A stretch of 64,000 nt of DNA from Chryseobacterium sp. 6424 (GCF_003692615.1 NZ_CP023540.1:682001-746000); one strand, 5' to 3'; counted from the first letter of the stretch, positions 1-8,933 are shown. The notes: generated from the sequence alone by a model not told the origin. Made by a program: numbers and translations.

Positions 1-585
1 GATTGTAATTATCAGCATCCTGCATATTAAAAGCCTGGAAATTCTTTAAAGCTTCCTGCAATCCTTCAATCTCATAGAAGTTTCTGGTATAAGTAGTGTT
101 GTTCGTTGTATTTAACTTGTCAAGTACGCTTTTCTTCACGTAATAATACGCAGGATCTACCTCGGGGACGCCAAGCCCGCCAATCGTATTCCTGAATGTT
201 GAACCAGAGTTAAAACCTATTTTATCATCGGTATTGGTTGCCACATAAGTCATCGTATTACTCATTAGATGGATGACATCGGTAGGGCCAATGGCTGTAC
301 CCGAAGCGGGCTGTGCGTTTGGTCTGATGATGTAAACCACGCCGGAGGGCAGTTTTACAGGTTCAAGGTCAGAGAGTTTGGTGTTTTGCGTATCGGTTTC
401 CGACAATTGTTTGATGTTGCCTTTAGCATCTAAATAATGAGTGTCCAGATATTTGGCGATCGCTGATCATCATAGCTGTTTTGGGTTTCAATGCTCACTT
501 CCTTTATCTGCTCTGCCTTTTCGTCATCGCGGCAGGAAACCAAAGCCATTGAAGCCAGTGCCATATACAGGACGGTTCTTTTCAT
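1..585 (-). pseudogene. Lipoprotein, FKBP-isomerase-like family member, partial and frameshifted
   Basis: The gene starts at 585 (MKRTVLYMALASMALVSC) with a lipoprotein signal peptide and a lipobox ending at Cys18, so it is probably an exported lipoprotein. It reads to a conserved-looking SYDDQ near codon 41, where the frame stops making sense. One added base near 462-466 restores an uninterrupted frame (AIAKYLDTHYLDAKGNIK and onward, including VDPAYYYVKKSVLD) to the window edge. From memory, similar Weeksellaceae lipoproteins are annotated as hypothetical or FKBP-type peptidyl-prolyl isomerase-like; the domain that would prove this lies outside the window. The lesion may be a sequencing error. 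A -7 box (TAAATTTG, 611-618) lies 25 bases upstream of the start. The family call is tentative; the frameshift is directly visible. Confidence 0.6.
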
Positions 586-610
586 TTTTAATTTTATCAT
601 TATATTGCTA

Positions 611-618
611 CAAATTTA
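611..618 (-). promoter_or_regulatory. Candidate -7 box of the lipoprotein gene
   Basis: TAAATTTG on the minus strand matches the Bacteroidota -7 consensus TAnnTTTG and sits 25 bases before the start at 585. No TTG at the usual distance was found, so the match is partial. Confidence 0.35.
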
Positions 619-644
619 TAATGCAACAAAAGTATAAATAAATT

Positions 645-1091
645 ATGAGAATCGATAAATTTTTATGGTGCGTGCGTATTTATAAGACCAGAAGCATCGC
701 CGCCGATGAAATCAAAAAAAACCGGGTATCCGTAGGGAATAATGTCGTAAAATCCTCAAAAGAAATTATCCCGGGAGATCTTATTAAAATCCGCAAAAAC
801 CAGATTGATTACCAAATAAAAGTCTTAGAGATTCCTAAAAGTCGCGTCGGGCCTAAACTTGTATCGCTTTATATTGAGGATAAAACCGATAAAGAGCAGT
901 ATGAAATCCTGAAGATGCGCAATCTGAACCAAGATTATTACCGGAACCGTGGCGAAGGAAGACCGACCAAAAAAGACCGGCGGAGTATCGATGATTTTAC
1001 CGGCAGCGAACCCAGCAGCGATACAGCGGATGATGGCTGGGATCTCTTCTTCAGTCAGAATGATTCGGAAGAAGATGAAGACGCTGTATGA
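645..1091 (+). CDS. S4-domain RNA-binding protein (Hsp15/HslR-like)
   Basis: This 148-residue protein begins directly with an S4 RNA-binding fold (MRIDKFLWCVRIYKTRSIA, about residues 1-50, including the NRVSVGN...GDLIKI turn typical of the family). Hsp15-type S4 proteins bind stalled 50S subunits carrying a peptidyl-tRNA; that role is inferred from family. The middle is basic (RNRGEGRPTKKDRR) and the tail strongly acidic (residues ~129-148), a common arrangement in Bacteroidota homologues. The gene is divergent from the lipoprotein and converges on aroK, overlapping its 3' end by 41 bases, so the last 14 codons are read on both strands. The start ATG at 645 is the first residue of the S4 motif and leaves little choice. 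Confidence 0.88.
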   Translation: MRIDKFLWCVRIYKTRSIAADEIKKNRVSVGNNVVKSSKEIIPGDLIKIRKNQIDYQIKVLEIPKSRVGPKLVSLYIEDKTDKEQYEILKMRNLNQDYYRNRGEGRPTKKDRRSIDDFTGSEPSSDTADDGWDLFFSQNDSEEDEDAV

Positions 1092-1584
1092 TGCTGTCCG
1101 CAACCTCGTGCGGACTCAGCAGGTCTGTATCAATAATTAATTTTGCCTGGGCGTAATAGGGATTTCGCTCAAAAAGGTGTTTAGCGATGAACTCTGGCAG
1201 GTCAGCTTTATCAACTCTGGCGATTAAAGGTCTCGATTCTCGCTTTTCAGCCAGTCTTTTGTTTAAAGTGGACACTGTTGCCCGCAAAAATACACTTTCA
1301 GAAAACTCATTAATGGTTTCCATATTATTATAGTAGCAGGGCGTGCCACCGCCAAGGCTCAAAATACAATGCTGTTGGGTAGCCAGCAATTCGAGTAAAA
1401 TGGCTCTTTCCTGCTTTCTGAAAAAGATTTCGCCTTTCGTCTGGAAAATTTCATTCACTGAAAGGTGATGGCGCAAAGAAATCTCTTTATCAAGATCAAT
1501 AATTTTTAAACCGAGCTTTTGGCCCAATGATTTGGCAATGTGTGTTTTACCGCTTCCCATGTAACCTACCAATGAAATAATCAT
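1051..1584 (-). CDS. aroK: Shikimate kinase
   Basis: This 177-residue protein phosphorylates the 3-hydroxyl of shikimate in the chorismate pathway for aromatic amino acids. The sequence shows the Walker A loop GYMGSGKT (residues 7-14), the DLD shikimate/Mg site (30-32), FFRKQE with the substrate-binding Arg56, the Gly-rich SLGGGTP loop (76-82) and a lid region with ESRPL near residue 117. Length and motif order match the AroK/AroL family. The stop lies inside the convergent S4-protein gene. No partner pathway gene is adjacent. Confidence 0.95.
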   Translation of the reverse strand: MIISLVGYMGSGKTHIAKSLGQKLGLKIIDLDKEISLRHHLSVNEIFQTKGEIFFRKQERAILLELLATQQHCILSLGGGTPCYYNNMETINEFSESVFLRATVSTLNKRLAEKRESRPLIARVDKADLPEFIAKHLFERNPYYAQAKLIIDTDLLSPHEVADSIIQRLHLLPNHSD

Positions 1585-1616
1585 ATTTTAATTTTACACA
1601 AATTACGAAAAAAGTT

Positions 1617-1645
1617 TTGAGATTTTAAAAAAAGACTTATCTTTG
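1617..1645 (+). promoter_or_regulatory. Promoter of the tRNA-Lys/Leu/Lys cluster
   Basis: TTG at 1617-1619, an 18-base spacer and TATCTTTG at 1638-1645 match the Bacteroidota primary-sigma consensus. The box lies about 50 bases upstream of the first tRNA, so a short 5' leader would be removed by processing. Confidence 0.65.
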
Positions 1646-1698
1646 CACCACTTTAAAACACAAAGTAACCGCCGTGTTACTGAAGATTTAAAGGGGCC

Positions 1699-1771
1699 GA
1701 CTTGGTAGCTCAGCTGGTAGAGCAATACACTTTTAATGTATGGGTCCTGGGTTCGAATCCCAGCCGGGTCA
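1699..1771 (+). tRNA. tRNA-Lys (TTT)
   Basis: A 73-base cloverleaf: acceptor GACTTGG pairs with CCGGGTC (two G-U pairs), D-arm AGCTCAGCTGGTAGAGC, anticodon loop CTTTTAA with TTT, T-arm GGGTTCGAATCCC, discriminator A. CCA is not encoded. It differs from the downstream tRNA-Lys only at position 5 of the acceptor (T instead of C). Confidence 0.97.
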
Positions 1772-1808
1772 CAACAAGAAATTTCCGTACCCCATACGGA
1801 TTTTTTTT

Positions 1809-1891
1809 GCCTGCGTGGTGAAATTGGTAGACACGCCATCTTGAGGGGGTGGTTTCCTACGGATGTGCTGGTTCGAGTCCAGTCGCAGGCA
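1809..1891 (+). tRNA. tRNA-Leu (GAG)
   Basis: An 83-base class II tRNA: acceptor GCCTGCG pairs with CGCAGGC, D-arm GTGGTGAAATTGGTAGACAC, anticodon stem CCATC/GGTGG around loop TTGAGGG giving anticodon GAG, a long variable arm, T-arm loop TTCGAGT, discriminator A. It lies between the two tRNA-Lys genes in the same orientation. Confidence 0.95.
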
Positions 1892-1994
1892 CTATTAAAA
1901 TTTAATGTTGAATTTTAAATTTTAAATTAATTTTTGTTTTCATGTTTCAGCATGTTTAATCTAAAATTTTTAATTTAAAATCTATAATTTCAAT

Positions 1995-2067
1995 GACTCG
2001 GTAGCTCAGCTGGTAGAGCAATACACTTTTAATGTATGGGTCCTGGGTTCGAATCCCAGCCGGGTCA
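1995..2067 (+). tRNA. tRNA-Lys (TTT), second copy
   Basis: Identical to the tRNA-Lys at 1699 except for C at position 5, which gives a slightly stronger acceptor stem (GACTCGG/CCGGGTC). About 100 bases of very AT-rich sequence separate it from tRNA-Leu. It probably arose by local duplication and is co-transcribed. Confidence 0.97.
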
Positions 2068-2121
2068 CACTTTACTCTCTGGAGTAATTTTTTTCATATT
2101 AATATTTTGTGATTTGGTGAT

Positions 2122-2151
2122 CAAAAGTCTTCTCCCACGAGAAGACTTTTG
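2122..2151. terminator. Bidirectional terminator between tRNA cluster and panC
   Basis: A perfect 13-base-pair stem (CAAAAGTCTTCTC / GAGAAGACTTTTG) with loop CCAC. The A/T-rich ends can serve both the rightward tRNA cluster and leftward panC. Confidence 0.8.
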
Positions 2152-2164
2152 ACGTTATAAGCGC

Positions 2165-3013
2165 CTAATCCAGGTGAAGGTTGTCAATTAAACGTACTTC
2201 ACCTACAAATACGACGATGAAAGCCCTGTAGCTGCGGTTGTCGTGGCGCGAATCAGTCTCTTTCAGCGTGGCTTCATCGGAGATCTCGAAATATTCCAGT
2301 ACCATCCCATCCTGTTTTTCAAAGATTTCTTTTACACGATTGTTAATCTCGGTTACAGAAATCGTTTGGAACCATTCATTAGTTCTCTGTAAAGTTTCAT
2401 AAATGATTTTTGCGGCATCTTTTTGATATTCAGTAAGGCGCTGGTTTCGAGAGCTCATGGCCAGGCCGTTCCTTTCACGGAAAATGGGTACACCGTGGAT
2501 CTGGATGGGGAGGTTCAGTTTTTCCGTCAGTTTTTTAATGATGGCCAGTTGCTGGTAATCTTTCTCACCAAAATAGGCATGGTCTGGTTTCACCTGCCGG
2601 AAAAGTGTTTCTACCACGGTGCCTACCCCATCGAAATGTCCGGGGCGGAATTTTCCTTCCATTTCATGCTCTAACCCGTCGAAATCATACTGCTTACTTT
2701 TTAATCCTTCCGGATATATTTCAGAGACTGTAGGGGCGTAAAGTACATCTACCGCGCCGGATTGCCGCAGGACCGCAATGTCGTTCTCTACATCGCGTGG
2801 GTATTTTTCAAGGTCGGCGGCGTTATTGAACTGGGTGGGATTTACAAAAACCGATGATACTACGACATCATTTACCTTCTTGGCTTCATGATAAAGAGAG
2901 AGGTGCCCCTCGTGCAAAGCTCCCATGGTAGGTGCGAAGCCTATTTTTTTGCCCATTTCTTTCTGGCGTTCCAAGTAGGTTTCCAGGTCGTTTTTTCTGT
3001 GGTAAACTTTCAT
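2165..3013 (-). CDS. panC: Pantothenate synthetase
   Basis: This 282-residue protein condenses pantoate and beta-alanine with ATP, the last step of pantothenate synthesis for coenzyme A. The HIGH-type nucleotide motif appears as PTMGALHEGH (28-37). It is followed by VFVNPTQFN, the FGEKDYQQL pantoate/ATP region near residue 150 and the KMSKS-like loop LAMSSRN near residue 190, all in canonical order. Length is typical. It is transcribed away from the glgA-like gene. panB and panD are not adjacent. Confidence 0.96.
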   Translation of the reverse strand: MKVYHRKNDLETYLERQKEMGKKIGFAPTMGALHEGHLSLYHEAKKVNDVVVSSVFVNPTQFNNAADLEKYPRDVENDIAVLRQSGAVDVLYAPTVSEIYPEGLKSKQYDFDGLEHEMEGKFRPGHFDGVGTVVETLFRQVKPDHAYFGEKDYQQLAIIKKLTEKLNLPIQIHGVPIFRERNGLAMSSRNQRLTEYQKDAAKIIYETLQRTNEWFQTISVTEINNRVKEIFEKQDGMVLEYFEISDEATLKETDSRHDNRSYRAFIVVFVGEVRLIDNLHLD

Positions 3014-3151
3014 CTTAAATTTTATGTGTGTAAAATTAAATATTTCTGTAAAAAATATGGTGCGGTGTGCGAAAATTTTATCTTTACAACCAGCATTGGC
3101 AGGGAAAGTTATTAAAATTTGTTAATTAAAAATTATTCACCTAAAATTTCG

Positions 3152-3159
3152 TAATTTTG
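3152..3159 (+). promoter_or_regulatory. Candidate -7 box for the glgA-like operon
   Basis: TAATTTTG, followed by a 42-base leader before the ATG at 3202. It makes the upstream in-frame ATG at 3157 an unlikely start, because that ATG would lie within or before the transcription start. No good TTG partner was found. Confidence 0.4.
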
Positions 3160-3201
3160 CACTACAGAATTTTCTGCTTACTTAATACGAACGAAGAATT
3201 T

Positions 3202-3971
3202 ATGCCGAACCAAAAAATATTGTATGTTACCACAGAGCTGTTTCCGTATCAGGAGGACAGTAATATGGGCACCAAAGTGAACAAAATGGCACTCCGAATG
3301 CACCAGCAGGGTAATGATGTAAGGGTTTTTATGCCAAGATTTGGCCAATCAGTGAGCGTAAATTTCAGTTGCATGAAGTGATACGCCTCTCTGGGATGAA
3401 TATCATCATCAATGATCTGGATCAGCCGCTTATCATTAAAGTAGCATCGCTCCCCGGCGAGCGCCTTCAGGTGTACTTCATCGACAATGATGAGTACTTT
3501 AAAAGAAAGCAACTGTATGCTGATGACAACGGTGTCTCGTTCCCCGATAACGACGAACGCGCCATTTTCTTTGCACGCGGCGTAATCGAAACGATTAAGA
3601 AACTGAACTGGGTGCCCGATGTGATTCACCTGAATGGCTGGATGGCATCTTTTATCCCTGTTTATCTGGAAAATTTCTACAAAAACGACGCTTATTTTAA
3701 AGATTCCAAGTTGGTATTGTCGGTGTATAATGAGGAAGACGCGGATCTGGATCCTTCGGTAGAAGAAAAAATGAAGTTCGATAATATTACTTCTTTAAAA
3801 GCGTTTGATAAACCTAGCTTCCAGCAGTTCGTGATAGAAAGCATGGGCATGGTGGACCTTGTGGTAAAGGGTGATGAATTTTTGGATGATTCTCTGGAAG
3901 ATGCCTTCAATAATGCAACTGCCCAGAAGTCTGAATATTTGGCCCCAGAATCAATCGATAGTTTATACTAA
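3202..3971 (+). pseudogene. glgA: Glycogen/starch synthase-like protein (GT5 N-terminal domain), frameshifted
   Basis: The start MPNQKILYVTTELFPYQEDS is the typical N terminus of starch/glycogen synthases. Here the usual K-X-G-G ADP-glucose motif is replaced by SNMGTKVNKMA. The frame runs to RFGQ (codon ~49) and is then lost; one added base near 3344 restores ISERKFQLHEVIRLSG and the rest to the stop. The repaired protein is about 256 residues, about half a normal GlgA: only the N-terminal Rossmann domain (VPDVIHLNGWMASFIPVYL is the DVIHxHxW-type motif), with no C-terminal catalytic half. Short single-domain versions are, to my knowledge, usual in Weeksellaceae, so the shortness is probably native and the frameshift an error or recent lesion. 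It leads an apparent operon with DUF4270 and glmS. Glycogen synthase activity is doubtful. Confidence 0.75.
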
Positions 3972-3985
3972 ATAATTTATTTTTA

Positions 3986-5524
3986 ATGATAAAAAATATG
4001 AAAAGATACTTCAGTATTGCCACATCCGTGGTATTCGGAAGTTTAATTTTATGGAACTGCGAACCCGATGCCGACCAGCTCGGGTCGCAGTTTTTTCAGA
4101 ATGGGGCAGTGGGGACAGAAAGTACCCACGCGCTCATCGCTTTCCATGTAAACAATAACGATTCTATCCGTACAGATGCTGCCCGTTTGCAGAGTGCCAC
4201 GCTTGGTGCTTTCTACGAGCCGCAGTTCGGGCTTCAGAAATCTTCGTATGTTTCTCAGGTAAGGTTGCCTAATTACAGTCCGGATTTTGGTGCAAACGCT
4301 GTGCTAGATTCGGCCGTGTTGGTCATAAAGCCTTTGTATGCGTCGGATTCGGTGAAAACCACTACGCAGGAAGACTATATTTATCCAGATGGCGCCGTTC
4401 CCGCAAAAAAAGTAGTGAACACGTACCCGGTTTTAAAATACGGGAAAACCAAACTGAACGGGAAAACTAATTTCAACATCAGGGTGCATGAAGTAACGGA
4501 CTTCCTGTTCTCTAATGTGCAGGAAGTTTATTCCAATAAAGTTGTGGCCCTAGGCAATCAGATTGGTGGCAGGTCTTTCAATGGTGATATTTCTTCAATT
4601 AAAATCACCAAGGATTCGGATAACTCAGATCTTTATCTCCGTGATGCGACGCTTAGAATACCGATGGACTCTGCTTTTTTCCAGAATAAAATCATTAGGA
4701 AAGCATCCTCACCGGAACTGGCAGACGCCGCTTCTTTCATCCGCTACTTCCGTGGCATCCGTCTTTCTGTAGATGAAACTGATGGATATCTCTTCAATTT
4801 CGACCCCAATTCTGTAGTCATTAACCTGTACTACAAGAAGGACCGCGTAAATAATGGGACCACCACACGCGAAGAGGGTACTTTCACGCTTGATTTAGGC
4901 AGCGGGAATACACATTTTAATCAAATATTGAACGACAGGTCCAATACGCCACTTGCAACCTTGGCGCAAGACACCATTCAAGGCTCGCAGCGGGTATACG
5001 CACAGGGGATGGGCGGACCGGGCTTCGGACTGAAGATTCCCGATTCTACGATCGCTACGATCCGCGACCGTTACAACACCCAGAAAATAGGGATTATCTC
5101 GGCAAAACTCCGTGTATATACCGATGAAGCTACTTGGAACAATGCTTTCCTCAAGCCATCCTTATTTACAGTTCAGCAAAAAGGGCTTGATGAATTCCTG
5201 GAGGATATGAGCGCGCTTGCCTACACCAGTAATTATAAACTGATAAAGTCGTATAATCTGGATAAGAATCCGGCGTATTATGATATCGGTATTACCCAGA
5301 CTTTTAAGAATATTATTGAAAAGCAAAAGCCAAACAGACAGTTCATTATGAATGTTGGGACTTATACGACCGATGCTACAGGCGCGCTTGCCGGCTTGCA
5401 GGATACTGAAAATGCACAGCATTACAACACCCGGTCTTACACCCCGAACAGGGTAGTGCTGGTAGGGACAGATCCCGCTAATGAAAAAAGCGCGAAACTC
5501 ATCTTAACGTACGGAAAGAAATAA
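3986..5524 (+). CDS. DUF4270 family lipoprotein
   Basis: A 512-residue exported protein of unknown function. The N terminus has a signal peptide (from MKRYFSIATSVVFG) ending at Cys25, although the lipobox (ILWN-C) is not ideal. The body has the DUF4270 layout: short beta-rich stretches with a recurring AVLDSAVLVIKPLY...SDS pattern, and a C-terminal PNRVVLVGTDPAN...AKLILTYGKK. DUF4270 proteins are widespread in Bacteroidota and often lie next to glycogen synthase-like and glmS genes, as here; function is not established. It follows the glgA-like stop by 14 bases and precedes glmS by 29, so co-transcription is likely. Start could be 3986 or 3998. Confidence 0.85.
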   Translation: MIKNMKRYFSIATSVVFGSLILWNCEPDADQLGSQFFQNGAVGTESTHALIAFHVNNNDSIRTDAARLQSATLGAFYEPQFGLQKSSYVSQVRLPNYSPDFGANAVLDSAVLVIKPLYASDSVKTTTQEDYIYPDGAVPAKKVVNTYPVLKYGKTKLNGKTNFNIRVHEVTDFLFSNVQEVYSNKVVALGNQIGGRSFNGDISSIKITKDSDNSDLYLRDATLRIPMDSAFFQNKIIRKASSPELADAASFIRYFRGIRLSVDETDGYLFNFDPNSVVINLYYKKDRVNNGTTTREEGTFTLDLGSGNTHFNQILNDRSNTPLATLAQDTIQGSQRVYAQGMGGPGFGLKIPDSTIATIRDRYNTQKIGIISAKLRVYTDEATWNNAFLKPSLFTVQQKGLDEFLEDMSALAYTSNYKLIKSYNLDKNPAYYDIGITQTFKNIIEKQKPNRQFIMNVGTYTTDATGALAGLQDTENAQHYNTRSYTPNRVVLVGTDPANEKSAKLILTYGKK

Positions 5525-5553
5525 ATAAACTATTAAAATAAAATAATAAAGGT

Positions 5554-7407
5554 ATGTGTGGTATCGTAGGATATACAGGTTTTCAGGATGCTTATGAAGT
5601 GGTGATCAACGGCCTCCGCAGGCTCGAGTATCGTGGTTACGACAGCGCGGGCATTGTGCTGGATGGCGAAAAGCATTCATTCGAAGTGGCCAAAACCAAA
5701 GGGAAAGTAGATGATCTGGCCGCTATTTCCGAGAACTTGATAGGTAAATCGCATGTCGGTATGGGCCATACACGCTGGGCGACACATGGTGTCCCAAGCG
5801 ACCGCAACTCGCACCCACACCTTTCGAATAACGGTAAAATAGCCTTGGTTCATAATGGCATCATCGAAAATTATGATACCATTAAAATCATGCTTACCGA
5901 AAAAGGCTTCGTATTCCATTCTGAAACTGATACGGAGGTGCTTGTAAACCTTATTCAGTATTTTATGGATACCAATGCCGAGACCGACTTTCCTACAGCG
6001 GTACGTTTTGCACTGAATGAAGTGTATGGCGCCTATGCCATTACTGTGATGCACGATGACTTCCCCGGGCAGCTGGTTGTTGCAAGGCTGGGGTCCCCGC
6101 TGGCCATCGGTTTAGGCAATAAAGAATATTTTATCGCGTCTGATGCTTCTCCGTTTGTGGAATTTACCAAAGAAGCTGTATATCTAGAAGAAGGTCACAT
6201 GGCCACCATTTCTTTAGAGAATGGGGTCGACATCAGAAATATTAAAGATAACCTTAAAATCGTACCTGAAGTCCAGGAGCTAAAACTGAGTCTGGAACAA
6301 ATTGAAAAAGGTGGTTACGAACATTTCATGCTTAAAGAAATCTTCGAACAGCCAAAATCTATTCAGGATACACTTCGCGGCAGGCTTTTAGTGGATGAAG
6401 GCATCATTAAGATGGCCGGTATCTGGGATCATCTTGATCGTATAAACCAAGCCCAGAAAATCACCATTATCGCTTGTGGTACCTCATGGCATGCAGGACT
6501 GATTGGTGAATATCTGATTGAGGAATTTGCCCGAATCCCTGTTGAAGTAGAATACGCATCAGAGTTCCGTTACAGAAACCCGATTATTTCCGAAAAAGAT
6601 GTGGTGATCGCTATCTCACAGTCCGGGGAAACAGCCGATACCATGGCTGCCATAAAACTGGCTAAAGAAAAAGGAGCTTTCATCTACGGGATTTGTAACG
6701 TAGTGGATTCATCAATTTCCAGGATTACCGATGCTGGTTCTTATACCCACGCAGGCCCGGAGATTGGGGTAGCTTCTACCAAAGCCTTTACCGCGCAACT
6801 TACCATTCTTTCTTTAATTGCTTTAAAATTGGGGAAACATAAAGGCCATTTAAGTAATCAGGAATTTATGAAACTGATTGCGGAACTTGATGCCTTGCCT
6901 AAAAAAGTGGAGGAAGTACTTGAAAATACCCACGAGATCACCAAGGAAATAGCCAAGAACTTTGTTGATGCACAAAATTTCCTTTATTTAGGACGTGGCT
7001 ATAACTTCCCGGCCGCTTTGGAAGGCGCCCTGAAGCTGAAGGAAATTTCTTACATCCATGCAGAAGGATACCCGGCTGCTGAAATGAAGCATGGCCCGAT
7101 TGCCTTAATTGATGAAAATATGCCAATCGTTATCATAGCGCCTAAACAGGGGCATTACGATAAGATTGTAAGCAACGTACAGGAAATAAAGGCCCGTAAA
7201 GGCAAAGTTATTGCTGTAGTAAATAAAGGAGATACACAGGTGTCGCAAATGGCTGATTATGTGATAGAATTCCCGGAAACTTCGGAATGTTTCTCGCCGA
7301 TTATCGCTTCGGTTCCGCTTCAGCTTTTAGCGTATTATATCGCAGTCTATCGGGGTGCGAATGTAGATCAGCCAAGAAATTTGGCAAAATCGGTGACGGT
7401 AGAGTAA
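5554..7407 (+). CDS. glmS: Glucosamine-fructose-6-phosphate aminotransferase (isomerizing)
   Basis: A 617-residue cytoplasmic enzyme making glucosamine-6-phosphate from fructose-6-phosphate and glutamine, the entry to UDP-GlcNAc for peptidoglycan and lipid A. The N-terminal glutaminase domain starts with the nucleophile Cys2 (MCGIVGYTGF) and contains GHTRWATHG and the GNHNG-type HNGIIEN segment. Two SIS isomerase domains follow (ACGTSWHAG, SQSGETADT, GRGYNFPAALEGALKLKE), ending in the family signature LAKSVTVE. No glmS ribozyme-like structure is visible in the 29-base gap upstream, as expected outside Firmicutes. Confidence 0.98.
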   Translation: MCGIVGYTGFQDAYEVVINGLRRLEYRGYDSAGIVLDGEKHSFEVAKTKGKVDDLAAISENLIGKSHVGMGHTRWATHGVPSDRNSHPHLSNNGKIALVHNGIIENYDTIKIMLTEKGFVFHSETDTEVLVNLIQYFMDTNAETDFPTAVRFALNEVYGAYAITVMHDDFPGQLVVARLGSPLAIGLGNKEYFIASDASPFVEFTKEAVYLEEGHMATISLENGVDIRNIKDNLKIVPEVQELKLSLEQIEKGGYEHFMLKEIFEQPKSIQDTLRGRLLVDEGIIKMAGIWDHLDRINQAQKITIIACGTSWHAGLIGEYLIEEFARIPVEVEYASEFRYRNPIISEKDVVIAISQSGETADTMAAIKLAKEKGAFIYGICNVVDSSISRITDAGSYTHAGPEIGVASTKAFTAQLTILSLIALKLGKHKGHLSNQEFMKLIAELDALPKKVEEVLENTHEITKEIAKNFVDAQNFLYLGRGYNFPAALEGALKLKEISYIHAEGYPAAEMKHGPIALIDENMPIVIIAPKQGHYDKIVSNVQEIKARKGKVIAVVNKGDTQVSQMADYVIEFPETSECFSPIIASVPLQLLAYYIAVYRGANVDQPRNLAKSVTVE

Positions 7408-7517
7408 AATATTTTTTTTAGACGAAATAATAAATTCAATTTTACGTTTAGCAAAAAAATCATCTCACTCTTTCCTAAAAATTATATATTTACCGCTTAA
7501 TATTTTTTAAAAACAGC

Positions 7518-8933
7518 ATGAACAGAGTATTTCTCATATTATTATCAGCATCTGTTATAATTTCCTGTTCCAAACGTGGTAGTGCCTCTGCCGGCAAGCC
7601 TGGCCAACGAGGAGAACTAATACCCCGAACTTCCTCTAAATCTTTCGTTGCAGAACGCCCTTATGGTATGGTAGCTGTACCCGCAGGTTCTTATGTAATG
7701 GGACTCGCAGACCAGGACTTTACCAATACTCCCGAAAAAGCCACTTTGAAGACAGTAACGGTTTCCTCCTTCTTCATGGATGAAACTGAGATTACCAACG
7801 CAGAATACCGCGTATTCATTAACTATGTCCGCGATTCTGTAGCACGTACTTTACTTGCTGAAGCCGCTGGCGATGGTGGCTCTGATGGTAATGGCACTTC
7901 TATCGGGGATTACGCTTACGCTTCAAAAAAAGCAGGCGATGACAGAACCGCTTATCAGGAATTCATGGAGTCACAAGGCGGCAGAGACGGCTATGATGAA
8001 TCTAAAAAACTGGATTGGTCGGTGCCATTGCGATGGAGGACTTCTGATTATCCCGATGCGCAATATGCCGAAATCTTGGAGTCTATGTACATCCCACCAG
8101 CAGAACGAATTAATAATGAAAGAATTATTGATACCAGAAAACTGCTTTATGCCTATAACTGGGAGGATATAGAATCTGCCGTGAAAGATAGGGCCAGAGG
8201 CGCAAACTATCTTAAAAAGGAAAGTATTGCCGTATATCCTGATACTACTGTATGGATTCGTGACTTTAATTACGCTTATAACGAGCCACTTTATGATGGG
8301 TATTTCTGGCACAGCGCTTACAAGAACTATCCGGTGGTGGGTGTAACCTGGGATCAGGCACGCGCATTCTGTAACTTCAGATCGAAATTGAAATCAGATT
8401 ATAATGAATCTCTGAAGAAGAGAAAACAAAAACCGATGGCCTTCCGCCTGCCTACTGAAGCTGAATGGGAGTATGCCGCACGCGGCGGTCGTGAAAATGC
8501 CACTTACCCATGGGGTGGGCCTTACTTACAGGATGACCGCGGTTGTTATTTAGCAAACTTCAAGCCGAAAAGGGGTAACTATATTGAAGACGAGAAAAAA
8601 GGAACATATACCTATACTGCGCCCGTGAAGACTTACCAAAAAAATGGTTTCGGTCTCTATGATATGGCCGGTAACGTAGCGGAATGGACAGAATCCCCTT
8701 ATAACAATGCAACCTATCAGTTTGCATCTACGCTTAACCCCAATTTATCGAATCAGGCATACCGCGAGGTGCGTAAATCTGTACGTGGTGGCTCATGGAA
8801 AGATGTGGGATATCTTTTGATGACTGGTGCCAGAGATTACGAACGCAAAGATTCTGCACGCAGTTACATTGGCTTCCGTACCGTACAGGATATTCCTGAA
8901 GGGACGGCAAAATTTAAGAAAAGAACAAATTAA
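7518..8933 (+). CDS. gldK: Gliding motility/T9SS outer-membrane ring lipoprotein GldK
   Basis: A 471-residue lipoprotein (signal peptide with SCS at Cys17) related to formylglycine-generating enzymes. It forms, with GldN, the periplasmic ring under the outer membrane in the type IX secretion system. The SUMF1/FGE fold is visible from MVAVPAGSYVMG (~50) through RLPTEAEWEYAARGG (~315), GLYDMAGNVAEW (~380) and SVRGGSW to IGFR near the end. A Gly/Asp-rich insertion (~120-150) is typical of GldK rather than catalytic FGE. It is first in gldKLMN and in the same direction as glmS, 110 bases downstream, so it probably has its own promoter. Confidence 0.96.
   Translation: MNRVFLILLSASVIISCSKRGSASAGKPGQRGELIPRTSSKSFVAERPYGMVAVPAGSYVMGLADQDFTNTPEKATLKTVTVSSFFMDETEITNAEYRVFINYVRDSVARTLLAEAAGDGGSDGNGTSIGDYAYASKKAGDDRTAYQEFMESQGGRDGYDESKKLDWSVPLRWRTSDYPDAQYAEILESMYIPPAERINNERIIDTRKLLYAYNWEDIESAVKDRARGANYLKKESIAVYPDTTVWIRDFNYAYNEPLYDGYFWHSAYKNYPVVGVTWDQARAFCNFRSKLKSDYNESLKKRKQKPMAFRLPTEAEWEYAARGGRENATYPWGGPYLQDDRGCYLANFKPKRGNYIEDEKKGTYTYTAPVKTYQKNGFGLYDMAGNVAEWTESPYNNATYQFASTLNPNLSNQAYREVRKSVRGGSWKDVGYLLMTGARDYERKDSARSYIGFRTVQDIPEGTAKFKKRTN

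Noticed and set aside
441..641. Open frame on the plus strand, 66 residues
   Set aside because: It lies opposite the lipoprotein gene, has no recognisable start context and is compositionally a shadow frame.
1892..1994. Attachment site or prophage remnant near the tRNAs
   Set aside because: The gaps are short and AT-rich, with no integrase, direct repeats or foreign genes nearby.
5525..5553. glmS ribozyme
   Set aside because: The upstream gap is only 29 bases and lacks the conserved structure; the ribozyme is typical of Firmicutes.
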